This document shows positions 33,759-42,137 of a DNA stretch of 48,871 nt, piece after piece. The stretch is from Euryarchaeota archaeon RBG_19FT_COMBO_56_21 (GTDB lineage: Archaea > Thermoplasmatota > Thermoplasmata > UBA10834). The stretch is from NCBI GenBank assembly GCA_001800815.1, contig MGWC01000010.1:54278-103148 (forward strand), given 5' to 3'. Both the position numbers and the translations under genes were made by a program. The stretch's first letter is position 1; each line of letters starts with the position of its first letter. The notes beneath the pieces were generated by a model. That model did not search any database and was not told the DNA's origin. It saw only the letters and a program-made list of their open reading frames with translations.

Positions 33759-35609
33759 ATGAAGAAGATTAGTGTGCTAGTGGGCAAGAAGATCCTTGTT
33801 GCGGTTTTCCTTGTCGCGATTCTGGTTGGGTCAGGTGCATACGCTCTCGCCCTCAACGGCAAGGGTAAGACGGCACAGGGACCCCAGAACATCGTGGTGA
33901 GTCAAGGACCAGCGGCCTCGATCGATTACCGTATGTACGACATGTTCCAGGAGCCGTGGGGCGAATGGTGGGCTACGAGGACTACTTTCTATTCGACCGA
34001 CTTCTTGATAACAAGCGATCCTGGGATGAACACGATGCTATTCATGCCTGGGAAGTCGCCTCAGCTATCGTACCAGGGCCTGATCTACGCCCCGTACCGG
34101 TACTCGATTGACGCAGTGGACGTTACCACGATAAACGTGAGTCACCCTGAATTCATGCCGGTCCTCGGGACTCCTGCAGCTGGTGCAACTGCGGGCATCA
34201 ATGTTTACTTCCAGTACATCTACCAGCAGTGGTGGGACCAGTACTGGGTCCCCACCTGGGGCGGTGAATCCACCTGGGTCGGAGACCTGTGGAACATCAG
34301 GGGCAGCGCGGACGGGTACGATCTCGGAACAGTATACGAGGTCACTATGAACCGGGAGGCAGCTCAGCTTTGGATGGGGCTTCCGACTTCGGAATCTGAC
34401 CCCGATGCCTGGTGGGCAGCGAACGCCGCCGCGTATAAGACGAGCTGGGTCAACTGGATCCTCAACGAGGGCAACAACCGGCTCGATATATGGTGCGGTT
34501 ACGAATGGCCTTACGACATCAACGGTGGCACATGGATGGCGCTACGCGTGGACGGGTTCGGGAACATCATCCTCGACATCGGACACCTCGTCCTCGGATA
34601 CGAGATCCTGATGGACAGGTGGCTGGAAGAGACGCAGATCTCCCCAGGCTTGCAGCCATACTGGGAGGACTTCTCGATGAGCGTCTCATATGGCGAGACC
34701 AGCGCTGACTACGCATCTGATGGCGTCTGCCAATACAGCTTGCATGCGGTGAAGGGCAACAAGACAGCTGATCACGCGGCATGGGTGTGGGAACCTGCCA
34801 AGATTGACTACACTACCAGAGGGGTGCACCCGTCGGACTACAAGTGGTGGGCCGGAAAGGACTATCAGAGCTGGAACGCAGGCGATGTGTTCCTGGGCCA
34901 AAACGTGCTTTACGAGCAGGCCCCCAACTGGTTCAACCTCACAGAGGGCCAGACCCTGACGATCGAGGCACCTCCGGGTGTTGCTCCTGCGTTCAGTGGA
35001 GTCGCTCTCACCGAAACGGACTACGATGACCTAGCTACGGGTGACGCGACGGGCTTCTACAACATAATGGACAACGGCACGCTCGGCTTGGGTTACTGGA
35101 TCACTGGATGGCCTGAGGCGTCGGGACTGGACCTTACGGATATGTACAACCCGATGAGCAAGACCCTGACGATTCAGGGGCCGCAGAACTTCACGAACTT
35201 CGTCCACACGGGCGATATACTCTACCACGGTACCCCATGGATCGAGTTCTGGGTTGATCACACAGGGCCTGCCGCGAACGCCGGCACCGACATGAACAAT
35301 ATTGTCACGGAGACACCAGTGAGCTTTGATGGAAGCGGGTCCAGCGATGATGTGCGGGTATTCAACTACACCTGGACCTTCACGCACCAGGGTTCCCCGA
35401 TGACGCTGTACGGTCTGAGCCCAGACTTCAGCTTCATGGAGTTGGGAGACTACACGGTCACCCTGACGGTCGTCGACTCGGTCGGCAATGTGGATTCGGA
35501 CGATGTGATCGTTCATGTGACGATCCTCATACCTGAGTTCCCGATGATCCTCGTGCCGATAGCGGCGACTTTGGCCATGATCGCGGTGTTCAAGAAGCGG
35601 AAGCGGTAG
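33759..35609 (+). CDS. Exported surface protein with YDMF module, PKD domain and PEF-CTERM-like sorting tail
   Basis: A 616-residue protein with a signal or anchor helix (about 10-32, KKILVAVFLVAILVGSGAYALAL). The Trp/Tyr-rich module starts YDMFQEPWGEWW at residue 60 and runs to about 500, homologous to both module copies in the left-edge protein (shared: YDMFQE-WG, SDPGMNTMLF-PGK, YQGL-YAPYRYS-DAV, P-LG-P-AGA). A PKD domain follows at about 510-590 (AANAGTDMNN, FNYTWTFTHQGSPM, GDYTVTLTVVDSVGNVDSDD). The tail reads IPEFPMILVPIAATL, then a hydrophobic stretch and KKRKR, the layout of archaeal PEF-CTERM sorting signals recognised by archaeosortases. AGGGAGTGA precedes ATG 33759. A cell-envelope protein is likely; the module function is unknown. 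Confidence 0.88.
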   Translation: MKKISVLVGKKILVAVFLVAILVGSGAYALALNGKGKTAQGPQNIVVSQGPAASIDYRMYDMFQEPWGEWWATRTTFYSTDFLITSDPGMNTMLFMPGKSPQLSYQGLIYAPYRYSIDAVDVTTINVSHPEFMPVLGTPAAGATAGINVYFQYIYQQWWDQYWVPTWGGESTWVGDLWNIRGSADGYDLGTVYEVTMNREAAQLWMGLPTSESDPDAWWAANAAAYKTSWVNWILNEGNNRLDIWCGYEWPYDINGGTWMALRVDGFGNIILDIGHLVLGYEILMDRWLEETQISPGLQPYWEDFSMSVSYGETSADYASDGVCQYSLHAVKGNKTADHAAWVWEPAKIDYTTRGVHPSDYKWWAGKDYQSWNAGDVFLGQNVLYEQAPNWFNLTEGQTLTIEAPPGVAPAFSGVALTETDYDDLATGDATGFYNIMDNGTLGLGYWITGWPEASGLDLTDMYNPMSKTLTIQGPQNFTNFVHTGDILYHGTPWIEFWVDHTGPAANAGTDMNNIVTETPVSFDGSGSSDDVRVFNYTWTFTHQGSPMTLYGLSPDFSFMELGDYTVTLTVVDSVGNVDSDDVIVHVTILIPEFPMILVPIAATLAMIAVFKKRKR

Positions 35610-35724
35610 TGCTGTTGTTAGCCACCGTGAGCCGGCGTGCTTCGGCGCGCCGGACCTGAAACCCTTTTCCTCTTGTTCTTTTCATTGTTCTCTCGTGAGC
35701 GGATGCGAGACGCCTTTTGAGCAT

Positions 35725-35734
35725 AGTTATAAGT
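35725..35734 (+). promoter_or_regulatory. TATA box of the 490-residue unknown gene
   Basis: AGTTATAAGT lies about 50 bases before ATG 35781, and predicted initiation near 35755 leaves room for the GAGGTG ribosome site. Confidence 0.5.
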
Positions 35735-35780
35735 AATCACAAGCCGATTTGAAGCAAAACAGGACACCGAGGTGGATGGG

Positions 35781-37244
35781 ATGCCGCAGGTCGTTTCGCT
35801 TCCGAAGGAGAAGGCAGTAGAGATAGGCGAGTTCTTAACGAACAACGTGTCCAGGGCAGTGGTGTACGCGCTTCTTCACAAGCAGCCACTGACGAGAAAG
35901 GAGATCGAGAGAAGCCCGCTCACAGACTCGATGAGGAGGCTATCATTGAGTGCCCAGACTAGGCAGCTCAAGGACAAGAGCGCCGTCCAGATGCGCACCT
36001 TGCTCACGAAAGGGGTGGAGTGCGGAGTCCTCATCCCGGTGACCTCGAAGCGATTGAACTACTACTATCTGAACTCGGATCTGCGGATCGAACCAGCGCC
36101 TATACGCGACCCGTTCGAGCCCACCGAGGATGTGGCCGTGAGCGCGTATCTCGACAGGACCCTCGCGCACACGCCGGGCCAAGCGGTGCTCCCGGGCTGG
36201 GGCACTGCTGCCGACAACTCCATCCTGCCCGTGCCGTACATAGACACACCGAAGTCGCTCGTCCTCTGGCTAAGCTGGATGATCACGCCCACGAGGAGGG
36301 AGATACTCCATCACATAGGGATCAACGGCCACACGACGCGGCCGAAGCTGCGGACGGACTTAGGTTTCTGGGCCGACAGGATCGTCGCTAAGGAGGGCGT
36401 CCCGGCCGGGGTCCTGGAGAGAGTCGACGGGCAGATCAGGTACCAGTTCTCAACATTCTCGTTCTCCAAGCTGAAGATGAAGAAGGAGGACGAGGGAAAG
36501 AAGAAACCGTGGACGACATACCCGCCTTCGTTCTGGCTGACAAGGTCCTACGAGCCCATAAGATGCATCATGGGCGCCTCCAAGTACCTGGGCGACAAGA
36601 AGCCGGATCTGACCCCTGGAGCAATCCTGGAGGAGCTCTCGAAGCAGGATGTGACAGTGGTCGACAAGAACAGGCGCGAGTTCCTCGAGGTGAATTTCCT
36701 GGAGAGGATGAGCTTCTATGCGGTCTACCATTCCTCTGGAGACCCCGCCGTGAAGATCTCGGCCGACTCCCTTGTCCCCGAGAAGGTCACCTACAACGCA
36801 CCAGAGCACCCTCTCGTCTGGATATCGAAAACCGACGAGGAGCACGCGGGCGCGAGGATGGATTTCAAGCACGAGGCCGCGATGATGCTCCAGTCCAAGA
36901 AGACGAAGGAGGACCAGATAGCGTTCCTCGAGAAGATGATGAAGGACCTCGCGTTCGAGAGGATCGGGAGCGTGCTCGAGGGCCACGAGAGCAAGCTCGC
37001 GAAGGACCTTGAGAGGTTGAGGGCACAATCGTTCGGACTGGGTGCTGACTCGATAACAGCGGTCGCTGGTCTGGAGCTCAATAGGGAGGATATCATCTCC
37101 GAGAAGAGGTACTTCGAGAAGTTCATGAACACCCTCATCCCAGGCTCGATCCCGAAGAAGAAGCTGATGGAGACGGAGGAGCTGCTCGCATCCATATCCA
37201 GATCCCAGGAGGCGCCCGAGCCCCCTGAGAAGAAAGAGGAATAA
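35781..37244 (+). CDS. Unrecognised protein with N-terminal winged-helix-like region
   Basis: A 487-residue protein (ATG 35781 with GAGGTG at 35769-35774; GTG 35772 is possible). I do not recognise the family. Residues about 10-105 look like a DNA-binding winged helix (NVSRAVVYALLHKQPLTRKEIER..., then RTLLTKGVECGVLIPVT..LNYYYLN). The middle contains a second helix-turn-helix-like stretch (WMITPTRREILHHIGINGHTTRPKLRTDL). The last 130 residues are charged and helical (KTKEDQIAFLEKMMKDLAFERIGSVLEG), suggesting coiled coil, ending in a Glu/Pro/Lys-rich tail. There is no signal peptide or membrane helix. A lineage-specific transcription or chromatin-associated factor is a reasonable guess, no more. 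The next gene follows by 51 bases on the same strand. Confidence 0.75.
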   Translation: MPQVVSLPKEKAVEIGEFLTNNVSRAVVYALLHKQPLTRKEIERSPLTDSMRRLSLSAQTRQLKDKSAVQMRTLLTKGVECGVLIPVTSKRLNYYYLNSDLRIEPAPIRDPFEPTEDVAVSAYLDRTLAHTPGQAVLPGWGTAADNSILPVPYIDTPKSLVLWLSWMITPTRREILHHIGINGHTTRPKLRTDLGFWADRIVAKEGVPAGVLERVDGQIRYQFSTFSFSKLKMKKEDEGKKKPWTTYPPSFWLTRSYEPIRCIMGASKYLGDKKPDLTPGAILEELSKQDVTVVDKNRREFLEVNFLERMSFYAVYHSSGDPAVKISADSLVPEKVTYNAPEHPLVWISKTDEEHAGARMDFKHEAAMMLQSKKTKEDQIAFLEKMMKDLAFERIGSVLEGHESKLAKDLERLRAQSFGLGADSITAVAGLELNREDIISEKRYFEKFMNTLIPGSIPKKKLMETEELLASISRSQEAPEPPEKKEE

Positions 37245-37295
37245 GCCTCCTTTACATAAGGGTCAGCCGACCATCCGCAGGTCGGAGAGAGCTGG

Positions 37296-37904
37296 ATGCC
37301 CAACACACCGAAACGATTGGGGGAGCTGGTGACTGAGGCCAAGAAGAGAGGGGCCAGCAGGGCCAAGATCGTCCCCGCCAGCATCATTGTATTGGACGAG
37401 AGGGTGAGACTGAAGTGTTCCGTCCCGCTCTGCGACAACTATGGAAGGCACCTCCTCTGCCCTCCGAATGTGATGCCGATGGACCAGTTCAGGAGAACGC
37501 TCAAGTCGTTCAAGCACGCGCTCCTTCTCCAGATTGAGTCAGACTATGATTCGTTGGATAAATCGACCAAGCATCTGGATGCTGATCTCTGCACAAATCT
37601 CGAGAAGGCGACAGGAACAAGGGGATTCGAAAGGAAACTGACGCAGCTTGTCGAGGAAATGGAGGCGCTAGCCTTCAAGAAAGGATTCTACCTGGCCGCG
37701 GGGCTTGGAGGAAGCGAATGCATCCTCTGCGAAACCTGCGTTGGACAGGGTTCGGAAGAACCCTGTCGGCACCCGTTCAGAGCCAGGCCTTCCATGCAGG
37801 CGCTGGGCATCGATGTCATCAGAACCTGCGAAAGCGCAGGAATGCCAATCAGGTTATCGTCAGACCACAAGGTAAGATGGACAGGCATTGTTCTGTTGGA
37901 TTAG
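37296..37904 (+). CDS. DUF2284 predicted metal-binding protein
   Basis: A 202-residue cysteine-rich protein matching the DUF2284 pattern: KCSVPLCDNYGRHLLCPPNVMP near residues 39-60 (three cysteines), and CILCETCVGQGSEEPCRHPFRARPSMQALGIDV near 140-170 (four cysteines). The seven to eight conserved cysteines suggest an iron-sulfur or zinc site. The family occurs widely in anaerobic archaea and bacteria, and its function is not established. The ATG at 37296 follows GGAGAGAG. It lies 51 bases downstream of the unknown winged-helix-like gene. Confidence 0.85.
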   Translation: MPNTPKRLGELVTEAKKRGASRAKIVPASIIVLDERVRLKCSVPLCDNYGRHLLCPPNVMPMDQFRRTLKSFKHALLLQIESDYDSLDKSTKHLDADLCTNLEKATGTRGFERKLTQLVEEMEALAFKKGFYLAAGLGGSECILCETCVGQGSEEPCRHPFRARPSMQALGIDVIRTCESAGMPIRLSSDHKVRWTGIVLLD

Positions 37905-37987
37905 TCTACCACTCGAAGGCAGCGCGGTTGATTGGAAGCTTGTCCATCTGCATAAGTGTAGGAACTCGAGACGATGAAGCAGGAGGA

Positions 37988-38092
37988 ATGGCCAATGCCA
38001 GGCGATTGGAGAAAGGTTCATATCTCCGCAACCAATTAGAGAAGCGTAAGACGAGACATAAACTAGCATTAGAACACATTAGAATCAACTAA
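37988..38092 (+). CDS. Possible 34-residue basic peptide ahead of the MarR/ArsR-type regulator
   Basis: ATG 37988 follows GGAGG almost directly (one base spacing, closer than optimal). It encodes 34 residues rich in Arg/Lys (MANARRLEKGSYLRNQ...) and ends with TAA one base before the regulator start at 38094. The direct repeat that may be the regulator operator lies within its last codons. It may be only a by-product of the promoter region. Confidence 0.2.
   Translation: MANARRLEKGSYLRNQLEKRKTRHKLALEHIRIN
38067..38084. promoter_or_regulatory. Tandem CATTAGAA direct repeat upstream of the small regulator
   Basis: CATTAGAA occurs at 38067-38074 and 38077-38084, exactly 10 bases (one helical turn) apart, between a TATA-like ACATAAACTAG (about 38057-38067) and the ATG at 38094. 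This suits an operator for autoregulation. Confidence 0.4.
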
Positions 38093-38093
38093 T

Positions 38094-38495
38094 ATGTTAC
38101 TTATGGAAGTGAAAAGCATGCTCACGCCGAGAGAACAACAGATACTGGAGATCTTGGGGAAAGGGACGCGATCGCCGACGCTATTGGCTTCGGAACTCGG
38201 AATTACTCAGTCCGGCGCCACCCAGGCGCTCCAGAAGCTCGAAAAGAAAGGAATCCTCACGAGGACCAAGGTGGGGAGGAACGTTTTCTACCGCCCGATC
38301 GAAGAGCCAAAGCAGGCAAAGAAGACCGCGACGGACGAGGACCTGGACCTGATCATGGGATCCTACCATTCCCTATCGAAAGTGTGGACGCACGTGCTGC
38401 GCCTTGACCTGACTCATGAAGAGCTGTCAAAGGTCCGTGAAGCTAGGAATCTCCTAGAGGAAATCCTCGTCAAGCACGGAAAGAGCGTCGAATGA
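38094..38495 (+). CDS. Small winged-helix transcriptional regulator (MarR/ArsR-like)
   Basis: A 133-residue DNA-binding protein. The winged helix covers about 10-75: LTPREQQILEILGKG, SPTLLASELGITQSGATQALQKLEKKGILTRTKVGRNVFYRPI (recognition helix and wing). The remaining residues form helices likely to dimerise. No metal-binding cysteines are evident. ATG 38094 fits a leaderless mRNA from the TATA-like element near 38060; ATG 38118, with GGAAGTGA upstream, is an alternative start (MLTPREQQ). The ligand and targets are unknown. A helical-turn-spaced repeat in front of it suggests autoregulation. Confidence 0.82.
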   Translation: MLLMEVKSMLTPREQQILEILGKGTRSPTLLASELGITQSGATQALQKLEKKGILTRTKVGRNVFYRPIEEPKQAKKTATDEDLDLIMGSYHSLSKVWTHVLRLDLTHEELSKVREARNLLEEILVKHGKSVE

Positions 38496-38534
38496 GTACA
38501 TCCGCGAATCTCAACTACAGTGGCCTGGACGCTT

Positions 38535-38918
38535 CTACTTCAGAGCCTCTTGGGCCTTCATGGCGTTGTCGACGGTGAAAGCAATCTCTGTCGCTCCGCC
38601 TTCTTTTCCCAGGATGTAGATGGAATCGACGTTCACCATCACCCTGGCAAGCTTCCTGGCCACCTTACCAAGCTCGCCAGGCCGGTCTGGCATTCTTACC
38701 GATATCACGTCCCGAAGGTCGTATCGAATCCCTGAGTGCGCAAGGGCGGATTTGGCCGTTGCCTCATCATCTGTGACAATCCTGATCATTGGCTTGTCGT
38801 TCGCCCTCTCGCTCGCGATTGCCTTTATGTTCACACCATTGGCACCCAGCAGCTCACATATCTTGGCCAGCTCGCCGGGTTTGTTCTGGACGTAGACATC
38901 GAATTCCTTCAAAGTCAC
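38535..38918 (-). CDS. Tandem ACT-domain protein
   Basis: A 127-residue protein made of two ACT domains and nothing else. The first shows FDVYVQNKPGELAKICELLGANGVNIKAIA, the second VISVRMPDRPGELGKVARKLARVMVNVDSIYIL. ACT domains bind amino acids and usually regulate metabolic enzymes in cis; stand-alone pairs probably act on a partner protein. The partner is not evident here; the neighbours are a small regulator (convergent) and a CorA-like gene upstream on the same strand. The start is ATG 38918. Confidence 0.9.
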   Translation of the reverse strand: MTLKEFDVYVQNKPGELAKICELLGANGVNIKAIASERANDKPMIRIVTDDEATAKSALAHSGIRYDLRDVISVRMPDRPGELGKVARKLARVMVNVDSIYILGKEGGATEIAFTVDNAMKAQEALK

Positions 38919-38993
38919 ACACTCTACTCACCCTATGAAGGGACTAGAATAAAAAGAGTTTCGATGAGTGGTTCGGGCCAGCTACCTGCGAGA

Positions 38994-40010
38994 TTACTGC
39001 GCGCTCTTGGGCAGCTGTGCCCAGCGGTTGACCCACCAGTACGCAAGGTACGTGGAAGCGACAGTTGCGAACGTCATCACCGAGAGCGTCCATATCAGCC
39101 ATCTTCCTTCTATGTTGAACACGAAACCGAATATTGTGGCTAGTGTGTTAGGAACAAGCACAGCGGTGCCCAGAACAGTTAGCCAGGTTATCGTCAGTGC
39201 CATCCTGTTGTTCAGGATCTGGAGCTGATTGTTGTACAGCGCCTGAAGCACTTCCAGCCCAGAAGCGAGCACCTCAGACATGTGCTCGCTAAGGGATATC
39301 TGTCGATTGGTGTCTTCGACAAGCAGCTGGATCAGGGACAGCATCTTAGGGCTGTCGGAAATAAGCTGCGCATCACCGAACCTCAGCGAGTGGAGGACAT
39401 CTAGCGTACGCCAGAGGGTATTCAGATAGGTTATCAGCGTGTGCTTCAGCTCGTAGATCTGCTTCCCCACCTCTGTTCGGGGAGAGGTCGGGTCGAGCAG
39501 GACCGCGCTCATCTGATCTCCCTGCTCTTCGATCTCTCTCAGATACTCGAAGTTCCTCGAATTGTTCTCATCGAGTATCCGAACCAGCATCGATGTGAGC
39601 TTGTCCTCTACCGACATCGATACCGGCAGCTTCCGTATGTAATTGTCAGCATACCTCGAGAACTGGACGAGCCTCACGACCTCTTCACTGTGAATCGTCA
39701 CAATGAGGTCTTTCCGTACCAGCAAAAGTAAAGGGAACGCTTGCAGGTCCATCTTGTTGACTCTGACCGCGGGAACCATTATCCCGATCTCAGTCTCATT
39801 ATCGAGGAACTCCGAGTAGTACCCTTTCAGGAGATTAGGAACCAGAGACGCGCTGAATCCGAGTCTGATCGCTACATCTGACCCATCCTTCAGAACATCG
39901 CAGACTGTGAAGTTGATCCAGGCGACCGTAGATCCCTGGAGAGTCGAGATGAACTCTTCAGGAGTGTTTCCGACGACTCGGATCGGTTTCCCGGCGTGCG
40001 GAAGAGCCAC
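38994..40010 (-). CDS. CorA-like (MIT superfamily) membrane protein lacking the GMN motif
   Basis: A 338-residue protein with the CorA plan: a mixed alpha/beta cytoplasmic domain, a long helical stalk (about 150-275, with EYLREIEEQGDQMSAVL, YELKHTLITYLNTLWRTLDVL and SEHMSEVLASGLEVLQALYNNQLQILNNRM), and two C-terminal helices. At the end of the first helix, where CorA proteins carry Tyr-Gly-Met-Asn (the ion filter), this protein reads ATIFGFVFNIEG, so the GMN motif is replaced by GFV. Magnesium transport is therefore doubtful. The annotated start is GTG 40010 without a ribosome site. The same frame stays open for about 55 more codons upstream with protein-like sequence but no ATG, GTG or TTG, so the true N-terminus is uncertain. 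Confidence 0.85.
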   Translation of the reverse strand: MALPHAGKPIRVVGNTPEEFISTLQGSTVAWINFTVCDVLKDGSDVAIRLGFSASLVPNLLKGYYSEFLDNETEIGIMVPAVRVNKMDLQAFPLLLLVRKDLIVTIHSEEVVRLVQFSRYADNYIRKLPVSMSVEDKLTSMLVRILDENNSRNFEYLREIEEQGDQMSAVLLDPTSPRTEVGKQIYELKHTLITYLNTLWRTLDVLHSLRFGDAQLISDSPKMLSLIQLLVEDTNRQISLSEHMSEVLASGLEVLQALYNNQLQILNNRMALTITWLTVLGTAVLVPNTLATIFGFVFNIEGRWLIWTLSVMTFATVASTYLAYWWVNRWAQLPKSAQ

Positions 40011-40250
40011 GCATACTGCCCGCGGAGCCTTGATTTCGCACGTCTCCCCAGTCCCGGACTCATTTTCAGTGGGCGGCGCAGCAGCTGGCTTCGGATGTTC
40101 TTTCCTTGCCAGCCTCCTCTCCTCTTCAGACAGACTCCGGCCCTCCCAGACAGCTAGGATTTGCTCAGACTTGCACCTGTATGAACAATAGCCAATGATT
40201 TATGTTTCGCTGCAAGGCGCGGTCCTCGCAGACCTCCACTAGTATGCACC

Positions 40251-40259
40251 CTTTTAATA
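40251..40259 (+). promoter_or_regulatory. TATA box of thrS
   Basis: CTTTTAATA lies about 35 bases before ATG 40290, predicting a leader of about 10 bases or fewer. Confidence 0.5.
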
Positions 40260-40289
40260 CTCTGCCAGCTATTTCGACGGCGATATACC

Positions 40290-42128
40290 ATGAGGGTACT
40301 CCTCATACATGCTGACAGGTTCGAATACGAGGTCAAAGAGCCCACAAAGATGGCGGAACCCCTCCCTGAGAAGCAGCCGAAGAAGCATGCGTTCGAGGAG
40401 GTTCTTGTCTCGTTCACGACCGTGGAGGAGAGCGACGAGGACGTTGAGACCATTGCCGATGTCGCTTCCGCCGACCTCGCAGACGTATTCTCCAGGGTCA
40501 AGGCCCAACGACTCGTGCTCTATCCCTATGCACATCTGAGCCCGAATCTGGCTTCTCCGAAACTGGCAGTCGATGTTCTAAAGGCTGTGGAACAGGCGTT
40601 GCGGGACAAAGGAATCGATGTCCACAGATCACCCTTCGGATGGTACAAAGGGTTCGAAATCAAGTGCAAGGGGCACCCGCTCTCGGAACTCTCTAGAGAG
40701 TACACGGCCGAGAAGAAAGTCACGCGCGAAGAAGTCGTCGAGAAGATACAGAAGACTTTCTACATCCTGACACCTGAGGGTCAGGAACACGCTCTCGATA
40801 TCGAAAACTTGGAATCGATGGGATTTCTGGATAGGTATCCTTCGCTGAAGACATTCATACTGTCGGAGGAGGTCGGGCGGAAGAAGGGCGAGGAGCCTCC
40901 TTCAATAAAGGCCATGCAGCGGCTCGAGCTGGTCGACTATGAGGAGGCGAGCGACAGAGGGCACTTCAGGATGTTCCCCAAGGGGCACCTGATTTTCAAG
41001 CTGCTTGAGGAGTGGGCGCAGTGGATTGCGATCGAGAAGATTGGGGCGATCCAGATTGACACTCCTATCCTCTACGACTGGTCCTACCCGGACATTAGGA
41101 GCCAAGGCCTCTCCTTCCACGAGAGGCACTACACGCTGAAGACGGAGGAAAACAGAGAATTCGTGCTCAGGTTCGCAGGGGACTTCGGGCTCTTCAGAAT
41201 GATGAAGGGTGCCACCCTGAGCTACAGGAATCTTCCGCTCCGAGTCTATGAGTTCTCCAAGAGCTTCCGCCTGGAACAGCGCGGCGAGCTCACTGGCCTG
41301 AAGAGGCTGAGAGCATTTCACATGCCCGATGTACACTGCTTCACCAAGGACATCGAGGAAGGCTGGAAGGAGTACATGCTCCTGTACAAGAACTACGCAG
41401 ATCTAGCTGATGCCACCGGCGTCGAGTACGCGGTCGCGTTCCGCATAGTGAAGGAATTCTATGACAAGTACAAGGACAATATCATCGAGCTCCTCAAGTA
41501 TTCGAAGAAGCCAGCGCTAATCGAAGTGCTGTCCGAGATGAAGCACTACTGGGCCGTCAAACACGAGTTCCAGGGGATAGACGCGGTCGGTGGAGCGGTC
41601 CAGCTCAGCACCGTCCAGCTCGATGTCGCGGATGCCGAGAGGTACGGCATAGTGTACACTGACCAGGATGGCAAGAAGAAGGGATGCATCATCTGCCATT
41701 CGTCGATAGGCTCGATTGAGAGATGGATCTACGTTCTTCTTGAAGAAGCCCTGAAGCATGAGAAGCCCTCGCTGCCCTTCTGGATCTCGCCCACTCAGAT
41801 CAGGCTCATACCTGTGGCATCCGAGTTCCTTCCCGAGTGCGAAAAGCTCTCGAAGGAACTGCGCGCGAGAGTTGACATCGACGACATGGACGACAAGGTC
41901 GGGAAGAAGATACGCAACGCCGAGATGGAATGGATACCGATGATTATCGTCATAGGCGCGAAGGAGAAATCATCTGGACTGTTCCCTGTCAGGCTCAGGA
42001 GCGGAGAGCAGAAAATGATGACGCTCGACCAGCTGAAGGCCGAGGTGGCCAGTCTCTCCAAGGACTATCCAACGGCGAGGCTGCCCCTTCCAGCACACCT
42101 ATCCAGAAGGCCGACCTTCAGAGGATAG
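40290..42128 (+). CDS. thrS: Threonyl-tRNA synthetase, archaeal type
   Basis: Charges tRNA-Thr; 612 residues. The N-terminal domain MRVLLIHADRFEYEVKEPTK with YPYAHLSP and GWYKGFEIKCKGHPLSEL is the archaeal editing domain related to D-aminoacyl-tRNA deacylase, which removes serine; the bacterial TGS/N2 domains are absent. The class II core shows motif 2 (YEFSKSFRLEQRGELTGLKRLRAFHMPDVH) and motif 3 (HSSIGSIERWI). The C-terminal anticodon-binding domain spans about 505-600 (PFWISPTQIRLIPV). It is convergent with the queE operon, with 9 bases between stops. Confidence 0.96.
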   Translation: MRVLLIHADRFEYEVKEPTKMAEPLPEKQPKKHAFEEVLVSFTTVEESDEDVETIADVASADLADVFSRVKAQRLVLYPYAHLSPNLASPKLAVDVLKAVEQALRDKGIDVHRSPFGWYKGFEIKCKGHPLSELSREYTAEKKVTREEVVEKIQKTFYILTPEGQEHALDIENLESMGFLDRYPSLKTFILSEEVGRKKGEEPPSIKAMQRLELVDYEEASDRGHFRMFPKGHLIFKLLEEWAQWIAIEKIGAIQIDTPILYDWSYPDIRSQGLSFHERHYTLKTEENREFVLRFAGDFGLFRMMKGATLSYRNLPLRVYEFSKSFRLEQRGELTGLKRLRAFHMPDVHCFTKDIEEGWKEYMLLYKNYADLADATGVEYAVAFRIVKEFYDKYKDNIIELLKYSKKPALIEVLSEMKHYWAVKHEFQGIDAVGGAVQLSTVQLDVADAERYGIVYTDQDGKKKGCIICHSSIGSIERWIYVLLEEALKHEKPSLPFWISPTQIRLIPVASEFLPECEKLSKELRARVDIDDMDDKVGKKIRNAEMEWIPMIIVIGAKEKSSGLFPVRLRSGEQKMMTLDQLKAEVASLSKDYPTARLPLPAHLSRRPTFRG

Positions 42129-42137
42129 ATTGAATAA

